Shown here: piece by piece, positions 1-10,200 of the stretch | Position numbering within the stretch: the stretch's first letter is position 1 | Layout of the letters: every line of letters starts with the position of its first letter | Assembly: GCA_937951625.1 (NCBI GenBank) | Contig: CALFBP010000090.1 | Coordinates: forward strand, 1-39,586 | Source of the DNA: an uncultured Thermoguttaceae bacterium | GTDB lineage: Bacteria; Planctomycetota; Planctomycetia; Pirellulales; Thermoguttaceae | Direction of reading: 5' to 3' | Length of the DNA: 39,586 nt | Made by a program: the position numbers and the translations under genes | Notes under the pieces: model-generated | The model's database searches: none | The model's input: the letters and a program-made list of their open reading frames with translations, nothing else | What the model was told of the DNA's origin: nothing

Positions 1-2835
1 TATTTTCCTGGGATCGACGATTTTCCCCGCGTCGAAGCCATCCTCGCCGAAGATGCGGACGCAGAGCGACATTTCGAGGCCACGCGCTTGGCTGGGATTT
101 CTGACGAAGCCTGGAAAGCTTCCGTGCGTGGCGAGGCGTCAGCCGCGCCTCGTGCGGCGACGGGCGACGCAACCCTTGCGCCGATGGCTCGCGTTGCCGA
201 CAGCGTGGTCTATCGTCGCCTCGTCCGGCAGGCGCAAGAGGCGGCTGGCCGGGGCAATTTGGTGCGAGCAGCCATATTGCGGGCAAGAGCCGAACAGATC
301 GCCTCGCCCGAATTGGCTGCTAAAGCCCAAGCAGCGCTCAAACGCGACGTCGACCGCATGGCCCGACGACTTCAGGTGGCGCTGGAGATCGAGGACGAAG
401 ATCCTCAGCCTTGGCAGGAGGTGCTTCTTGCCTTGGCGCGGCAAACGACGCGTACGGGTTGGACCGCCGAGGCGCGGCTGCTGTACGACTTGCAGAAGGC
501 CTGCCTGGCTCACGAACGCAAGGCCTACCGTGTGGACGTCGCGCGTTGGATCGCCTCGCTCGGCCGGGAGCCGATCCAACGTCCCCTGCCTGCCCAACGC
601 GATGTGGCCCTCGCCAAGCGATTGCGGAGCGCCTCGCGGCGGACCGCGGCCTTGGCTCTGCCGGACTCCATGCGGCAAAAACTGACTTCCCTGCTGGAAA
701 CCGCGACCCACCACGCGGAACAGCGGCTTCGCACGCGGTTCCGGCCCCTGGTGAGCAGGGCCTTGGACGAAGCTGGACTGAGACCCGCCAACCTGGTCGA
801 GCGCGTGGCGTGGAAAAAGCTGGTCGAGGAGCTGCTGGACCGCATTGTCGAGTCGGGCCACCTGACGATGGGCGATTTGCGCGACGCGATTTCGCGGAAC
901 AACCTGAAACTGGCCGATTTCTCTTGGAAGGCCGACGGGCTGCGCGGCGATGCCTTGCTTCGCGCCGATCAACGGTTGGCCCGATCGTTGGACGGGGTCC
1001 ACCGCCGCGGCGAGTTCTACCTCCGCTGGATGCAACGTCTCAGCTCGTTGGCTTTCGGAACGCCGTTGGGCCGCTTTATCACGCGGTTTCTGGCAATTCC
1101 CTTTGGCGGCACCTTTCTGGTGGTCTCCTTTCTCGACCACGTGTTCGAGAAGCTCGTTTCTCTCTTCACCGGCGAAAGCATGACGGAGCCCTCGGCCGGC
1201 TGGTCCGCTGCGAGAGTGCTTGTGATCGGGACCTTCGTGCTGGGCTTGGTCAATGTCGATTGGTTTCGCCGTAGCACGTGGCGCGTCCTCAAGGGGACTT
1301 GGCAGAAGCTCCGCGATGCGATCTCGGGCTTGGTCAGTTTTCTTCGCCAAATCGAGTGGCTTGCCCAACTGTTGAAGAGCCGCGCCGTGCGGCTCGCCTA
1401 TCGCTTTTTGCTGAAGCCGCTGGTTTTCACAGCGTTGGTTTGGCTTGCCTTGCCGATGCAAACCGTGGGGCGAACTAACGCCCTGACGGCAGGTCTGGCC
1501 CTCTTCGCGGCTTTCACCGCCTTCCTCAATTCGCGTCTCGGGCGCGAGGTGGAAGAACTGCTCGCCGACGCCGCGATGCAGGCTTGGCGACGTTTGGGCC
1601 TACCGATCTTGACCGGCCTGTTCTATTTTGTGGTCGACTTGTTCCACGGGATTGTGGAGGCGGCCGAGCGACTGATCTACATGGTGGACGAGTGGCTGCA
1701 ATTCCGCACTGGCGAAACCCGGCTGAAGTTTTTCGCCAAGGCGCTGCTGGTTCCCCTCTGGCTATTGGCGGCTTATGTCCTGCGCTTTTGCATCAACCTC
1801 TTGATCGAGCCCCAAATCAACCCCATCAAACACTTTCCCGTGGTCACGGTCTCCCACAAACTGCTGCTGCCGTTTATTCCCGCCTTCGGGGCCTTGCTCT
1901 CGCAGACCATGGAAAAAGAGCTGGCCTACACGGTGGCCGGTTTGATCATCACGGGGATACCGGGCATTTTCGGTTTCCTGGTTTGGGAGTTGAAAGAGAA
2001 CTGGCGGTTGTACGCGGCGAACCGGGCCCGAGGCTTGCCGCCCGCGGTGGTGGGCCACCACGGCGAAACGATGGGGCGGCTGTTTCGGCCGGGGATCCAC
2101 TCCGGCACGATTCCCAAACTGTTTGCTAAACTTCGCCGGGCGGCGCGCCGCACCCCGCCGGGGACCGACGGCCGCGCCGTGCTCCTTCGCCTCCGGGCCA
2201 TCCGCCGCGTGCAGGGCGCCATTCGGGAATTCGTGGAGCGCGAATTGGTGGAGCTTTTGCACCAGGTGCCGCAGTCGCTCCAGATCCAACTCCACGTAGG
2301 AGGCGTCCACATCAGCACGAACCGGGCGAGAATCCTCCTTGAACGCACGGCCGAGCCAGGAATGCCTCTGGAATTGGCATTCGAGATGCGCTCCGGCTGG
2401 CTTGTGGCTCGCGTCGTTGACGCGGGTTTCGCCGCCCAACTACGACCCAGCGAACGGGTAGTTCTCGAGACCGCCTTGGCCGGCCTCTGCCAACTGGCCG
2501 GGGTGGAACTGCTCGATGAGCAGCTCCGGCGACTCCTACCCGGCGCGATGCACTGGGGCTACACGGCCGAGGGCTTGGCCGTGGATTTTCAGAACGGGGC
2601 GCGCCACCGCGCCTGGTATCGTTTGCGATCCGACGACGGACCGATTGTCCCGCAAATTTCACCGAATGGACCACCGCTGGCCGGGCCCGAACTGGATCCC
2701 CATCACGTTTTTTTCGGCCGGTCGGTGGTCAGGTGGGAAAGTTGGGTAGATTTTTGGGAGCAAGCACGCCGCGCGGAGGGAGCTGCGCCCCGGCCGATCC
2801 TGTCGGTCCGCATACTGCCCGATACGGTCCGCTGA
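1..2835 (+). CDS. Large multi-pass membrane protein, 5'-truncated, function unknown
   Basis: The reading frame is open from base 1 with no stop, so the gene begins left of the window; 944 residues are visible. The first ~340 visible residues are charged, helical and Arg/Glu-rich with no obvious membrane segment. About seven or eight hydrophobic stretches follow, near visible residues 359-382, 407-423, 474-487, 494-510, 534-552, 581-602, 621-635 and 643-664, and then a ~280-residue Arg-rich soluble C-terminus. This suggests an inner-membrane protein with two large cytosolic flanks. I recognise no catalytic motif and no named family. It ends in TGA at 2833-2835. An internal TTG at 88 could be taken as a start, but the uninterrupted upstream frame with the same codon use argues against it. 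Coding is well supported by length and GC3 bias; function is open. Confidence 0.8.
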   Translation, partial: YFPGIDDFPRVEAILAEDADAERHFEATRLAGISDEAWKASVRGEASAAPRAATGDATLAPMARVADSVVYRRLVRQAQEAAGRGNLVRAAILRARAEQIASPELAAKAQAALKRDVDRMARRLQVALEIEDEDPQPWQEVLLALARQTTRTGWTAEARLLYDLQKACLAHERKAYRVDVARWIASLGREPIQRPLPAQRDVALAKRLRSASRRTAALALPDSMRQKLTSLLETATHHAEQRLRTRFRPLVSRALDEAGLRPANLVERVAWKKLVEELLDRIVESGHLTMGDLRDAISRNNLKLADFSWKADGLRGDALLRADQRLARSLDGVHRRGEFYLRWMQRLSSLAFGTPLGRFITRFLAIPFGGTFLVVSFLDHVFEKLVSLFTGESMTEPSAGWSAARVLVIGTFVLGLVNVDWFRRSTWRVLKGTWQKLRDAISGLVSFLRQIEWLAQLLKSRAVRLAYRFLLKPLVFTALVWLALPMQTVGRTNALTAGLALFAAFTAFLNSRLGREVEELLADAAMQAWRRLGLPILTGLFYFVVDLFHGIVEAAERLIYMVDEWLQFRTGETRLKFFAKALLVPLWLLAAYVLRFCINLLIEPQINPIKHFPVVTVSHKLLLPFIPAFGALLSQTMEKELAYTVAGLIITGIPGIFGFLVWELKENWRLYAANRARGLPPAVVGHHGETMGRLFRPGIHSGTIPKLFAKLRRAARRTPPGTDGRAVLLRLRAIRRVQGAIREFVERELVELLHQVPQSLQIQLHVGGVHISTNRARILLERTAEPGMPLELAFEMRSGWLVARVVDAGFAAQLRPSERVVLETALAGLCQLAGVELLDEQLRRLLPGAMHWGYTAEGLAVDFQNGARHRAWYRLRSDDGPIVPQISPNGPPLAGPELDPHHVFFGRSVVRWESWVDFWEQARRAEGAAPRPILSVRILPDTVR

Positions 2836-3229
2836 GCCGATTCGCCCTCGGATGCATGGGTTCGCGCCCGTGGCCCTCCGCCAAGCCAACTCCTCAAACC
2901 CAGAGCGCCGTTTTGAGTTCCCTCTATCGGCATGGAACGAGGCGGCCAGCCACGGATGCTTGGTTCTCGCGGCGTTGGCGGCGCTTCCTGGACTACTTGG
3001 CATTCATCGGAAAGGCTTGGTAGAATATGATTCTGGATGCCCGCCAACCGGCCTGCCAAGGAAACGCGACTGCCCGTTCTCCCCAGACATTGCCACGTTG
3101 AGAACCGTGGCAAACAGGAGCGGAAAAGCGGTTTTCCGTATTACTTGACGCCGTATTCTTGGTTCAACTTTCGACGCGATTGAGCACTGCCGTACAGCGA
3201 CGGTTTACGCGAATCCATTGGAAGCTTCG
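2836..3229. other. Intergenic spacer with a small hairpin
   Basis: This 394-bp gap separates the membrane protein from the S1 gene. The short open frames in it (for example 2852-3148) show no family resemblance and no ribosome site, and I do not call them. It holds a perfect 7-bp stem (CGGAAAA/TTTTCCG) around the four-base loop GCGG at 3121-3138. The stem is not followed by a T-run, so it is only a weak terminator candidate. A TTGACG at 3145-3150 could be a -35 element, but no good -10 lies at the right spacing. Confidence 0.4.
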
Positions 3230-5029
3230 ATGAATCTCGACGCCAACCAACCCTCCAACCCACCTGAGCAGCCACCCGAGGCCAATCCTGCGGACGTTGG
3301 CAATCCGCAGGCCAGCGATGCCTCGCCCCCGCCGCGGCGGAAAATCCTCATTGGCTCCCAGCGCGACCCCGACGCCTACAAGCCGAAGCCGAAGCGGGAC
3401 TGGGTCTCGCCGCGGAAGGAAAAAACCAAGCGGCGCGAGGCGGAATCGCCAGCCGTTGCCGGCCCCCAGGAGGGGAAAACCCAACCGCAGTCCGAGGCGA
3501 TCACGGTTTCCTCGGCGTTGAGCGTGGCGACGGAAGTCCCGCAGCTTGCCGAGGTCGCGGACGTTGTAGAGGATTCGACGGCTTTTCCCGCGATCTCGGT
3601 TCTCGCCGCGCCCCAACCGGACCTCCCGTTGGTGGCGGAAACGCTCGAGCCTCAAGGGACGACGTCGTCCGTGGGCGAGGAGACGATCGAGGGCCTGGTC
3701 GCTGCCACAAGCACCGAGGCGGCGCTGGCCGAGGCGGCGCTGCCCGAGATGGCGGTGGCAACGCCCGCCTTGCCGACGGCGCCGAGCGGGAAGATTCAGC
3801 CCCCGAGCATTCGTGGCGCGCTTTCCGCGGACCTCGAACAGGAATTCCAGGCCGCGTTGGCCGACGTGTCTCTGGACGCTTTGATCTCGGGCAGCGAGGT
3901 AGTCGGCGCTCAAGCTGTTTTGGAACCGGAGTCGCGTCACATGGCCCGGGTAGCGGCCGTGGGCCGCGACGACGTCTTCCTGGAGTTGGGCGGACGTGAT
4001 CAGGCGGTGATTCCCCTGAAGGTCTTCTCCGAGCCGCCCCAGCTCGGCGCCGTGCTCGAAGTGGTCATCGTTCGCTACAACCAGGAGGACGGCTTTTATG
4101 AGGCCACGCTTCCCCTGGCCGCCGCCGAGATCGGCGACTGGTCGCAGATTGCCGAAGGGATGCTGGTCGAGGCCCGGATCACCGGCCACAACACCGGCGG
4201 TCTGGAATGCGAGGTGAATCGGCTCCGCGGATTCATTCCCGTCAGCCAGATTTCGCTCTACCGCGTGGAAAACCTGGAAGAATTCGTGGGCCAGAAGTTG
4301 ACCTGCCTGGTTACCGAGGCCAACCCGCAGCGGCGCAATTTGGTGCTGAGCCGTCGGGCGGTGCTGGAGCGCGAGCGAGAAGAGGCCCGCCGCGCGATCC
4401 TCGAATCGCTGGCCCCCGGCCAGGTTCGCGAAGGCGTGGTCCGGAAAATCCTCGATTTCGGGGCGTTTGTCGACCTGGGCAGCGGCGTCGATGGTTTGCT
4501 CCACGTCAGCCAATTGGGTTGGGGACGGGTCAAGCATCCCAGCGAAGTGGTGCAGGAAGGACAGAAGATCCGAGTCCGGGTGGACAAGGTGGACCCGGCG
4601 ACCAAGAAAATCAGCCTTTCCTACAAGGACCTGCTCGAAAATCCCTGGAAAGACGCGGATCGCAAGTACACGCCGAACATGGTCGTTCGGGGCAAAGTGG
4701 TCAAGATCATGGAGTTCGGGGCGTTTGTCGAGTTGGAGCCGGGCGTGGAGGGCCTGGTCCACATTTCGGAGCTTTCGCACAAGCGCGTGGCCCGGGTGAG
4801 CGACGTCGTGAAGGAGGGGGACGAGGTCGACGTGACGGTTCTCTCGGTAGACACCAACAGTCAACGGATCAGCCTTTCGATGAAGAGCGTCGGTCCGCCG
4901 CCCGAGCCTGAAACCCCAGCCGCCGCCCCGGAACCTCCCAAGGCCAAGCCCTCGAAGCAGCCCACCCAGCCTTTGCTGGGCGGCTTGGGCCGATCCCCGA
5001 AGGGATCGAAATTCGGATTGAAGTGGTGA
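3230..5029 (+). CDS. Ribosomal protein S1-like RNA-binding protein, four S1 domains
   Basis: The 599-residue protein carries four S1 (OB-fold) RNA-binding repeats at about residues 235-300, 308-375, 396-465 and 482-553. The last two are the most canonical (DFGAFVDL and EFGAFVEL, each followed by GLxHxSxL). By family it should bind mRNA at the 30S subunit and help initiation. A ~235-residue N-terminal region rich in Pro, Ala, Glu and Lys looks disordered, unlike the six-repeat proteobacterial RpsA. The ATG at 3230 is preferred over a TTG at 3218, which adds only four residues. The gene ends 16 bp before the HtrA-like protease, so the two may be co-transcribed. It could be the main S1 or a secondary S1 protein; I leave out rpsA because the architecture is not the standard one. 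Confidence 0.9.
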   Translation: MNLDANQPSNPPEQPPEANPADVGNPQASDASPPPRRKILIGSQRDPDAYKPKPKRDWVSPRKEKTKRREAESPAVAGPQEGKTQPQSEAITVSSALSVATEVPQLAEVADVVEDSTAFPAISVLAAPQPDLPLVAETLEPQGTTSSVGEETIEGLVAATSTEAALAEAALPEMAVATPALPTAPSGKIQPPSIRGALSADLEQEFQAALADVSLDALISGSEVVGAQAVLEPESRHMARVAAVGRDDVFLELGGRDQAVIPLKVFSEPPQLGAVLEVVIVRYNQEDGFYEATLPLAAAEIGDWSQIAEGMLVEARITGHNTGGLECEVNRLRGFIPVSQISLYRVENLEEFVGQKLTCLVTEANPQRRNLVLSRRAVLEREREEARRAILESLAPGQVREGVVRKILDFGAFVDLGSGVDGLLHVSQLGWGRVKHPSEVVQEGQKIRVRVDKVDPATKKISLSYKDLLENPWKDADRKYTPNMVVRGKVVKIMEFGAFVELEPGVEGLVHISELSHKRVARVSDVVKEGDEVDVTVLSVDTNSQRISLSMKSVGPPPEPETPAAAPEPPKAKPSKQPTQPLLGGLGRSPKGSKFGLKW

Positions 5030-5045
5030 GCGGGCGCCAAAAGCC

Positions 5046-6467
5046 ATGTCCCGCAGCGCGAGGCATCTAAGCGAGGCATTGACGACGCTCGGCTTGGTTT
5101 GTCAAGGCGGGACGCTGCGAACAGGTTCCAGGGCAACGGCCCTGGTGGGGTTGCTCTGGCTGGCGTCGTTCGCGCACCCCGCCGAGGTCCCCTCCGACAC
5201 CCGCCCTTTGCGCCGCACTCCCGTCGTCGAGGTCTTCGAGAACTGGAAAGAGTCGGTGGTCTTCGTCACGGGGCCGCTAGCACGTGCCGAAAAGCAGTCC
5301 CCCGCCGAGTTCTTCGTCACTGATCCGAAACGGCCGTTGGAAAACAGCATGGGCACGGGCTTTGTCATCCACGAGTCGGGGTATGTGGTGACGAACGCCC
5401 ACAGCGTGGAAAAGACGCTCGCCACGGTGGTGACTCTTGCCGATCGCAGACAAGCGCCTGCGGACGTGGTGGCCGTGCGACACGATCAGGATTTGGCCCT
5501 CTTGAGAGTCGAAGGCAGTGGTCCGCTGAAGGCGGTCCGGCTTGCGCGATCCGACGATTTCCTAGTCGGCGAGACGGTCGTCGTCATTGCCAATCCCCAC
5601 GGCTTGCTTCACACATGCACCAGTGGGGTGCTTAGCGCCATCGGCCGGGCGACGCACCTTGCCGACGTACCCGGCGTAACCCTGCAAGACATGATTCAGT
5701 CCGACGCGGGCATCAATCCTGGAAGTTCTGGGGGCCCGTGGTTCAACGTGGCGGGAGAGGTGATGGGCATGACCGCTTCCATGAAGAAGGACGCGGAAAA
5801 CATCGCCTTCGCGATCTCCACGACCACGCTCCGCAGGTTCCTCCCCGCCATGCTCGACGTGGAACGGCGATACCGCATCGTCAGCGGCCTGGCGATCGCT
5901 GGCGATGGGGCATGCGCGGTGCAAAAGGTCTTACCCGACTCCCCAGCCGCCCGGGCTGGCTTGCGTCCCGGCGACACGATCGTTCAATTGGCCGACCGCC
6001 GCACGCCAACCAGCCTGGACTTGCATCTGGCCTTGGTGGGCCGCAAACCGGGCGAGGCGTTGGCTGTGCAGTTCACCCGCGAAGGCACTACGCAAACCAC
6101 CTCGCTGGTCCTTGCCGAGCGTCCCAAACTCGACGCCAAGAGAGTGCTCCAAGAGAAGTTGGGCATCGAGGGCACGGTCCTCGATCCGAATCAGGCGAAG
6201 GCGATGGGCCTGCTCTCGGCCCGAGCCGTCCTCGTGGCGGCGGTGAATGACGCCTTCTACGGCAAAGTGCAACACAAGCCGCAGCCGGGCGACGTCTTGG
6301 CGCGGATCGGCCCGATGCGTCCCCGCAATCCAGAACACGCGGCCGAATTGGTGGAGACGCTTCAGCCGGGCGAGGCCGTGGACCTGGTGTACCTCCGCCG
6401 CCGCGAAAACACTGCCACGCGGATCGACGTCCACCTTGTGCTGCCTGCCGCGCCTGACTCGCCCTGA
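5046..6467 (+). CDS. Secreted HtrA/Deg-like trypsin-family serine protease with PDZ domain
   Basis: This is a 473-residue S1C-family protease. A hydrophobic segment near residues 32-46, ending in an Ala-rich cleavage-like site before EVPS, suggests export. The catalytic triad is visible: H119 in VVTNAHSV, D149 in HDQDLALL and S228 in NPGSSGGP. A PDZ domain begins near residue 283, with the LPDSPAARAGLRPGD signature at about 296-310. A second, weaker PDZ-like stretch lies at the C-terminus (about 405-465, QPGDVLARI). The expected role is quality control or regulated cleavage of misfolded proteins outside the cytoplasm. The 31-residue stretch before the hydrophobic core is long for a signal n-region, so translation may begin downstream of 5046. 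The gene follows the S1 gene by 16 bp and probably shares its transcript. Confidence 0.9.
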   Translation: MSRSARHLSEALTTLGLVCQGGTLRTGSRATALVGLLWLASFAHPAEVPSDTRPLRRTPVVEVFENWKESVVFVTGPLARAEKQSPAEFFVTDPKRPLENSMGTGFVIHESGYVVTNAHSVEKTLATVVTLADRRQAPADVVAVRHDQDLALLRVEGSGPLKAVRLARSDDFLVGETVVVIANPHGLLHTCTSGVLSAIGRATHLADVPGVTLQDMIQSDAGINPGSSGGPWFNVAGEVMGMTASMKKDAENIAFAISTTTLRRFLPAMLDVERRYRIVSGLAIAGDGACAVQKVLPDSPAARAGLRPGDTIVQLADRRTPTSLDLHLALVGRKPGEALAVQFTREGTTQTTSLVLAERPKLDAKRVLQEKLGIEGTVLDPNQAKAMGLLSARAVLVAAVNDAFYGKVQHKPQPGDVLARIGPMRPRNPEHAAELVETLQPGEAVDLVYLRRRENTATRIDVHLVLPAAPDSP

Positions 6468-6497
6468 GCAAATCTTCACGATCGACGTGGATGGCAC

Positions 6498-6527
6498 TTG
6501 ACGCCGCGGGCGGCAAGTGGGTAGAGT
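6498..6527 (+). promoter_or_regulatory. Candidate sigma70-type promoter of the GntR gene
   Basis: TTGACG at 6498-6503 is followed after 18 bp by TAGAGT at 6522-6527, which matches 5/6 and 4/6 of the -35 and -10 consensus. It sits about 40 bp upstream of the GTG start at 6568 and its -10 lies inside the inverted repeat at 6520-6549. Planctomycete promoters are not well defined, so this is a pattern match only. Confidence 0.4.
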
Positions 6528-6549
6528 GAACTGGTCATATCACCTTACC
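6520..6549. promoter_or_regulatory. Inverted repeat, candidate GntR/FadR operator
   Basis: GGTAGAGTGA and TCACCTTACC form an inverted repeat with 8 of 10 positions matching, separated by 10 bp (6530-6539). The inner spacer also contains TGGTC, which resembles the half-site of FadR-type operators. The repeat overlaps the proposed -10 and ends 18 bp before the regulator start, a typical layout for autorepression. No binding data can be read from sequence. Confidence 0.45.
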
Positions 6550-6567
6550 TGTTGAGGACCACGCCCC

Positions 6568-7260
6568 GTGCCCCTCGCCCATTTCCCCGCCATCCGTCGC
6601 TCCACGATCGTCGAGGCCATCGCCCAGGGCCTGATCCGCTACATCGCCGAGAACCGCCTCCAGCCGGGCGACCGCTTGCCCTCGGAACGCAAGCTCGCCG
6701 AGATGGTCGGCGCCAGCCGCCTCCCTTTGCGCGAGGCCGTGTGCGTGCTCAAGGGGCTGGGCCTCGTCGAGGCCAAACATGGCAAGGGCGTGTTCGTCAA
6801 GCGTTTGGACCTGGGCACGCTGTTCGGCATGTTGTCCCCTTTGTTGAAAACGCAAGCCGACGTCGATCTGGATCATCTGTTCCAGGCAAGGCTGTATTTG
6901 GAAAAAAGCATCGCCGAAGTCGCCGCGGCGCATCGAACCGAGGACAACCTTCAGGCCCTGGGCCACGCCCTGGAAGGGATGCGCCGCAATCTTCACAACC
7001 GCCGGGCCTACGTCCGGCATGATCTGGATTTCCATCAGGAACTCGCGCGGAGCTCGGGCAATCCGATCTTCCACGTCTTCATGGCCTCCATCCTGGACCT
7101 GTTACGGGAACTTCAATTCCTCTATCAGGATTCCGTCGAGTTCCGTGAAGCGGCAATTGCTGAACACCAGGCCGTTTTCGACGCCGTGGCCCTCGCGGAT
7201 GGCCCGCGGGCGAGCGACGCGATGCGTCAACATATTCTCAATGCCATGCGGCGGACCTAG
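6568..7260 (+). CDS. GntR-family (FadR/FCD subfamily) transcriptional regulator
   Basis: The protein has 230 residues and starts at GTG 6568. The N-terminal winged helix-turn-helix spans about residues 10-80, with the GntR signature LQPGDRLPSERKLAE at 31-45 and SRLPLREAV at 50-58. The C-terminal FCD ligand-binding domain spans about 100-225. The usual metal-binding set Asp-x3-His plus two His appears as D152, H156, H200 and H222, so a metal-assisted small organic acid ligand is likely by family. The gene lies 18 bp upstream of the LamG/heme protein on the same strand, which makes that protein the likely target together with autoregulation through the repeat at 6520-6549. The effector is unknown. 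Confidence 0.92.
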   Translation: MPLAHFPAIRRSTIVEAIAQGLIRYIAENRLQPGDRLPSERKLAEMVGASRLPLREAVCVLKGLGLVEAKHGKGVFVKRLDLGTLFGMLSPLLKTQADVDLDHLFQARLYLEKSIAEVAAAHRTEDNLQALGHALEGMRRNLHNRRAYVRHDLDFHQELARSSGNPIFHVFMASILDLLRELQFLYQDSVEFREAAIAEHQAVFDAVALADGPRASDAMRQHILNAMRRT

Positions 7261-7278
7261 CCAGAGGAGATTCGTCCG

Positions 7279-10200
7279 ATGTTTACCCTACGACGCGCGT
7301 TGTGCAAAGGCTTCGCGTGGATCGCGATGGTCACGGTGGCAACGGTCGGCGTTTGCGCCGCGGCTGAACAATCGGTCCAACATCCGCAGCCCCTGAAGAT
7401 CGAGAAGCCTCTGATTGCTTATTGGACTTTCGACGAAGAATCGGGGCCGAAGTGCCTGGATTCCAGCGGCGGGGGGCATGACGCGACCGCGGACGCCTCG
7501 GCTTCGTTGGAACGCGTGCCGGGGGTGTTCGGCAGCGCCATGAGCTTCTCGGGGAGGCACATGCTCCACGTGCCCGGAAAGCCCGCCTTCGGCACGCTGC
7601 AAAAAATTTCCTTCAGCGCCTGGACGCTGCCTACGGATTTGAGCGACTACCGGGAGATTTTCCGCAAGGAAGACGGCGACCAACGGGTGTTGTTCTCGTT
7701 TCAGAACAACGGCACGATCCTTTCGCTGGGACTGAACATCCAAGGCTATGTGGAGTGCGACGCCACGATCGACCCGGTCCTAGTCATGGACGGGCGATGG
7801 CATCATTGCGCGGCGACGTTCGACGGAGAAACCATGCGCGTCTATTTGGACGGCAAGGAGATCGGCTCGCTTCTCCGGCCCGGCCCCATTACCGCCGGCG
7901 GCGCGGCGCCGGGGTGCCTCGGCTCGTCCAACGGCAACGAGTGCTTCCAGGGCTTGATGGACGACTTGAGGATCTATGCCGATGCCCTCTCCGCGGAGGA
8001 GATCGCGGCGCTCTATCGGAGCGGCATGGCCGCGGTGGAACAGGCCGCAAAGGAAGTTCAGCAGGCCGTGGATGCCATCTACACGCCGGGCAAGACCTTT
8101 GCCGAAACCCTGGCGGCGGTCCGCAAGAGGATCTTGGAATTGAATCCAACAGAGAAGAATGTGCGGTTGGATCGTGGCGTGGCCGGGGCCGTGCTAGCAC
8201 GGCTGAAGTCGGCCTTCCCCGACGAATACGATCGGTTCGTGACCGCGGCCGGTTCCCGTCCCGCGGAATATTTGACCGCACGCGGCAACGAGTTTCATCT
8301 TCGGGTGGTGGGGCGTTTGGTGGAGTTGATGCAGGAGTACAGGCCGCTGACGGACGATCAGTGGAAGAAGCTATCGGCTGCTGAGCGTCGCCAATGGGAC
8401 GAAGCGGATGCCTTGGCCCAGCGCTTCGAGGCCCTCAAGGCCCAGGGCGACGCCGCGGCGTTCTCGCCGGAGTGGATCGAGGTCTTGCTCGCGGCCTTCC
8501 CGCGGATCCAATTCCGGCCAGTCGTCCAGGAGGCCGTCGCTCCCTACGTTCGGCCGCAAACGCCGCCGCTGCAACAATTGACTCCCGACGAGGCCCTCGC
8601 GGCGATCCGCAGCGATTGGCTCCACCAGGCCGATCAGAATCCCACGCCGCAGCGGATTCTGAACGAGATCGGCTGGGCCCGCGAGCTGGCCGAGCGGATC
8701 GCGGCCTCGCATCCCGGGCGAGTCGATTTCATGCCAGAATTGGCCGAACTGCGGGATTTGGAGAAGCAGCTCGCTTCCTCCCTTGCGGCAGCTCCCGCGT
8801 ACGCTGCCAACAACACGCCGTCGGCGGCGGAATCGAACCGCGAGTTGTACTTCCGGGTTCGGGCAGTGAAACGGGCGATCGCGTTCAAGAACCCCGTGAT
8901 CGATTTCAATAAGGTCCTGTTCATCGACAGCCCCTATCCGCAAGGCTCGGAGTGGCAGCACGAGACACGGCACCGGCTGGGCTACATGGCGGTGCCTGGC
9001 GGGCGGTTATTGGTGCTGGAAGGGCTTTCGCCTGGCGGCAAGCTTACGCAGCTTGCCCCCCGGCCTCCCTTGCACGGCTCCTTTTGGCGGCCGGACCTGT
9101 CCTACGACGCCCAGCGCGTTGTGTTTTGTTTCAAGCCGCACAATGAGAAATCGTTCCATCTTTACGAGGTCAACGTGGACGGGTCGGGCCTGACCCAATT
9201 GACGGACGGGATCTACGACGATCTGGATCCGATCTATTTGCCGGACGATCACATCCTGTTTTCCACCACACGGGCCCATACCTACGTCCGCTGCATGCCC
9301 CCGACCAACGCCTTCGTCCTGGCCCGCTGCGACCGCGACGGCAAGAACATCTATCTCGTGTCGTCGAACAACGAGCCGGACTACCTGCCCTCGGTGATGA
9401 ACGATGGCCGGGTCATTTACACCCGCTGGGAATACACCGACAAGCCGCTGTGGCGGGCGCAGAAGCTATGGACGATGAACCCGGACGGGACCCAGGTGCT
9501 GATGTATTGGGGCAACCAGAGCGTCTGGCCTGATCTGGTGAAGGACGCCCGGGCGATTCCCAACAGCCGCCGGGTGATGTGTACCGGCAGCGCCCACCAC
9601 AACTGGTTCGCCGGCTCGGTGGCGATCATCGACCCTGATCGAGGCTTCAATTTTCCCCACGGTTTGACCAAAGTCACGGCCGACGTGCCCTGGCCGGAAT
9701 GCGGCAATGGGCCAATCGACCCGATCGAATCGCCTCGGTATCATGCCAGCGGCGCCTACCCGGCCTATTATTCCCCCTACCCGCTGAGTGAAAAGGATTT
9801 TCTCGTCTCGGCGCAGCGCGGCGGGAAGTTCATGCTGTATTTGATGGACGTGGACGGCAATCGGGAATTGATCTACGAAGGCGTCTACAACGTGTTCCAT
9901 GCCCAGCCCGTGAGGCCACGGCCCAAGCCGCCGGTAATCGCCGACCGGGTCGTCTGGCCGGAGCGCAAGGATCGCTCGGACCCGAAACCGGGAGTGATTT
10001 TCAGCGCCGACGTGTACGACGGCGCCCCGCCAGAACTGAAAGGCAAGGCCAAGTATCTTCGCGTGCTGCACATCGACCCGAAGACATACACGTTCTGGCA
10101 CAAACGGCCATATATTTCGACCGGGCCGGTCGTTTCCGCGGTGCAGTCGGAGGGCGTGAAACGGATCCTGGGCACGGTGCCGATCGAACCTGACGGCTCG

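Noticed and set aside
3164-5047. A 627-codon open frame on the minus strand opposite the S1 gene
   Set aside because: It is antisense to a clear S1 protein and is rich in Arg, His and Gly without any domain, as expected from GC3 bias in the real gene.
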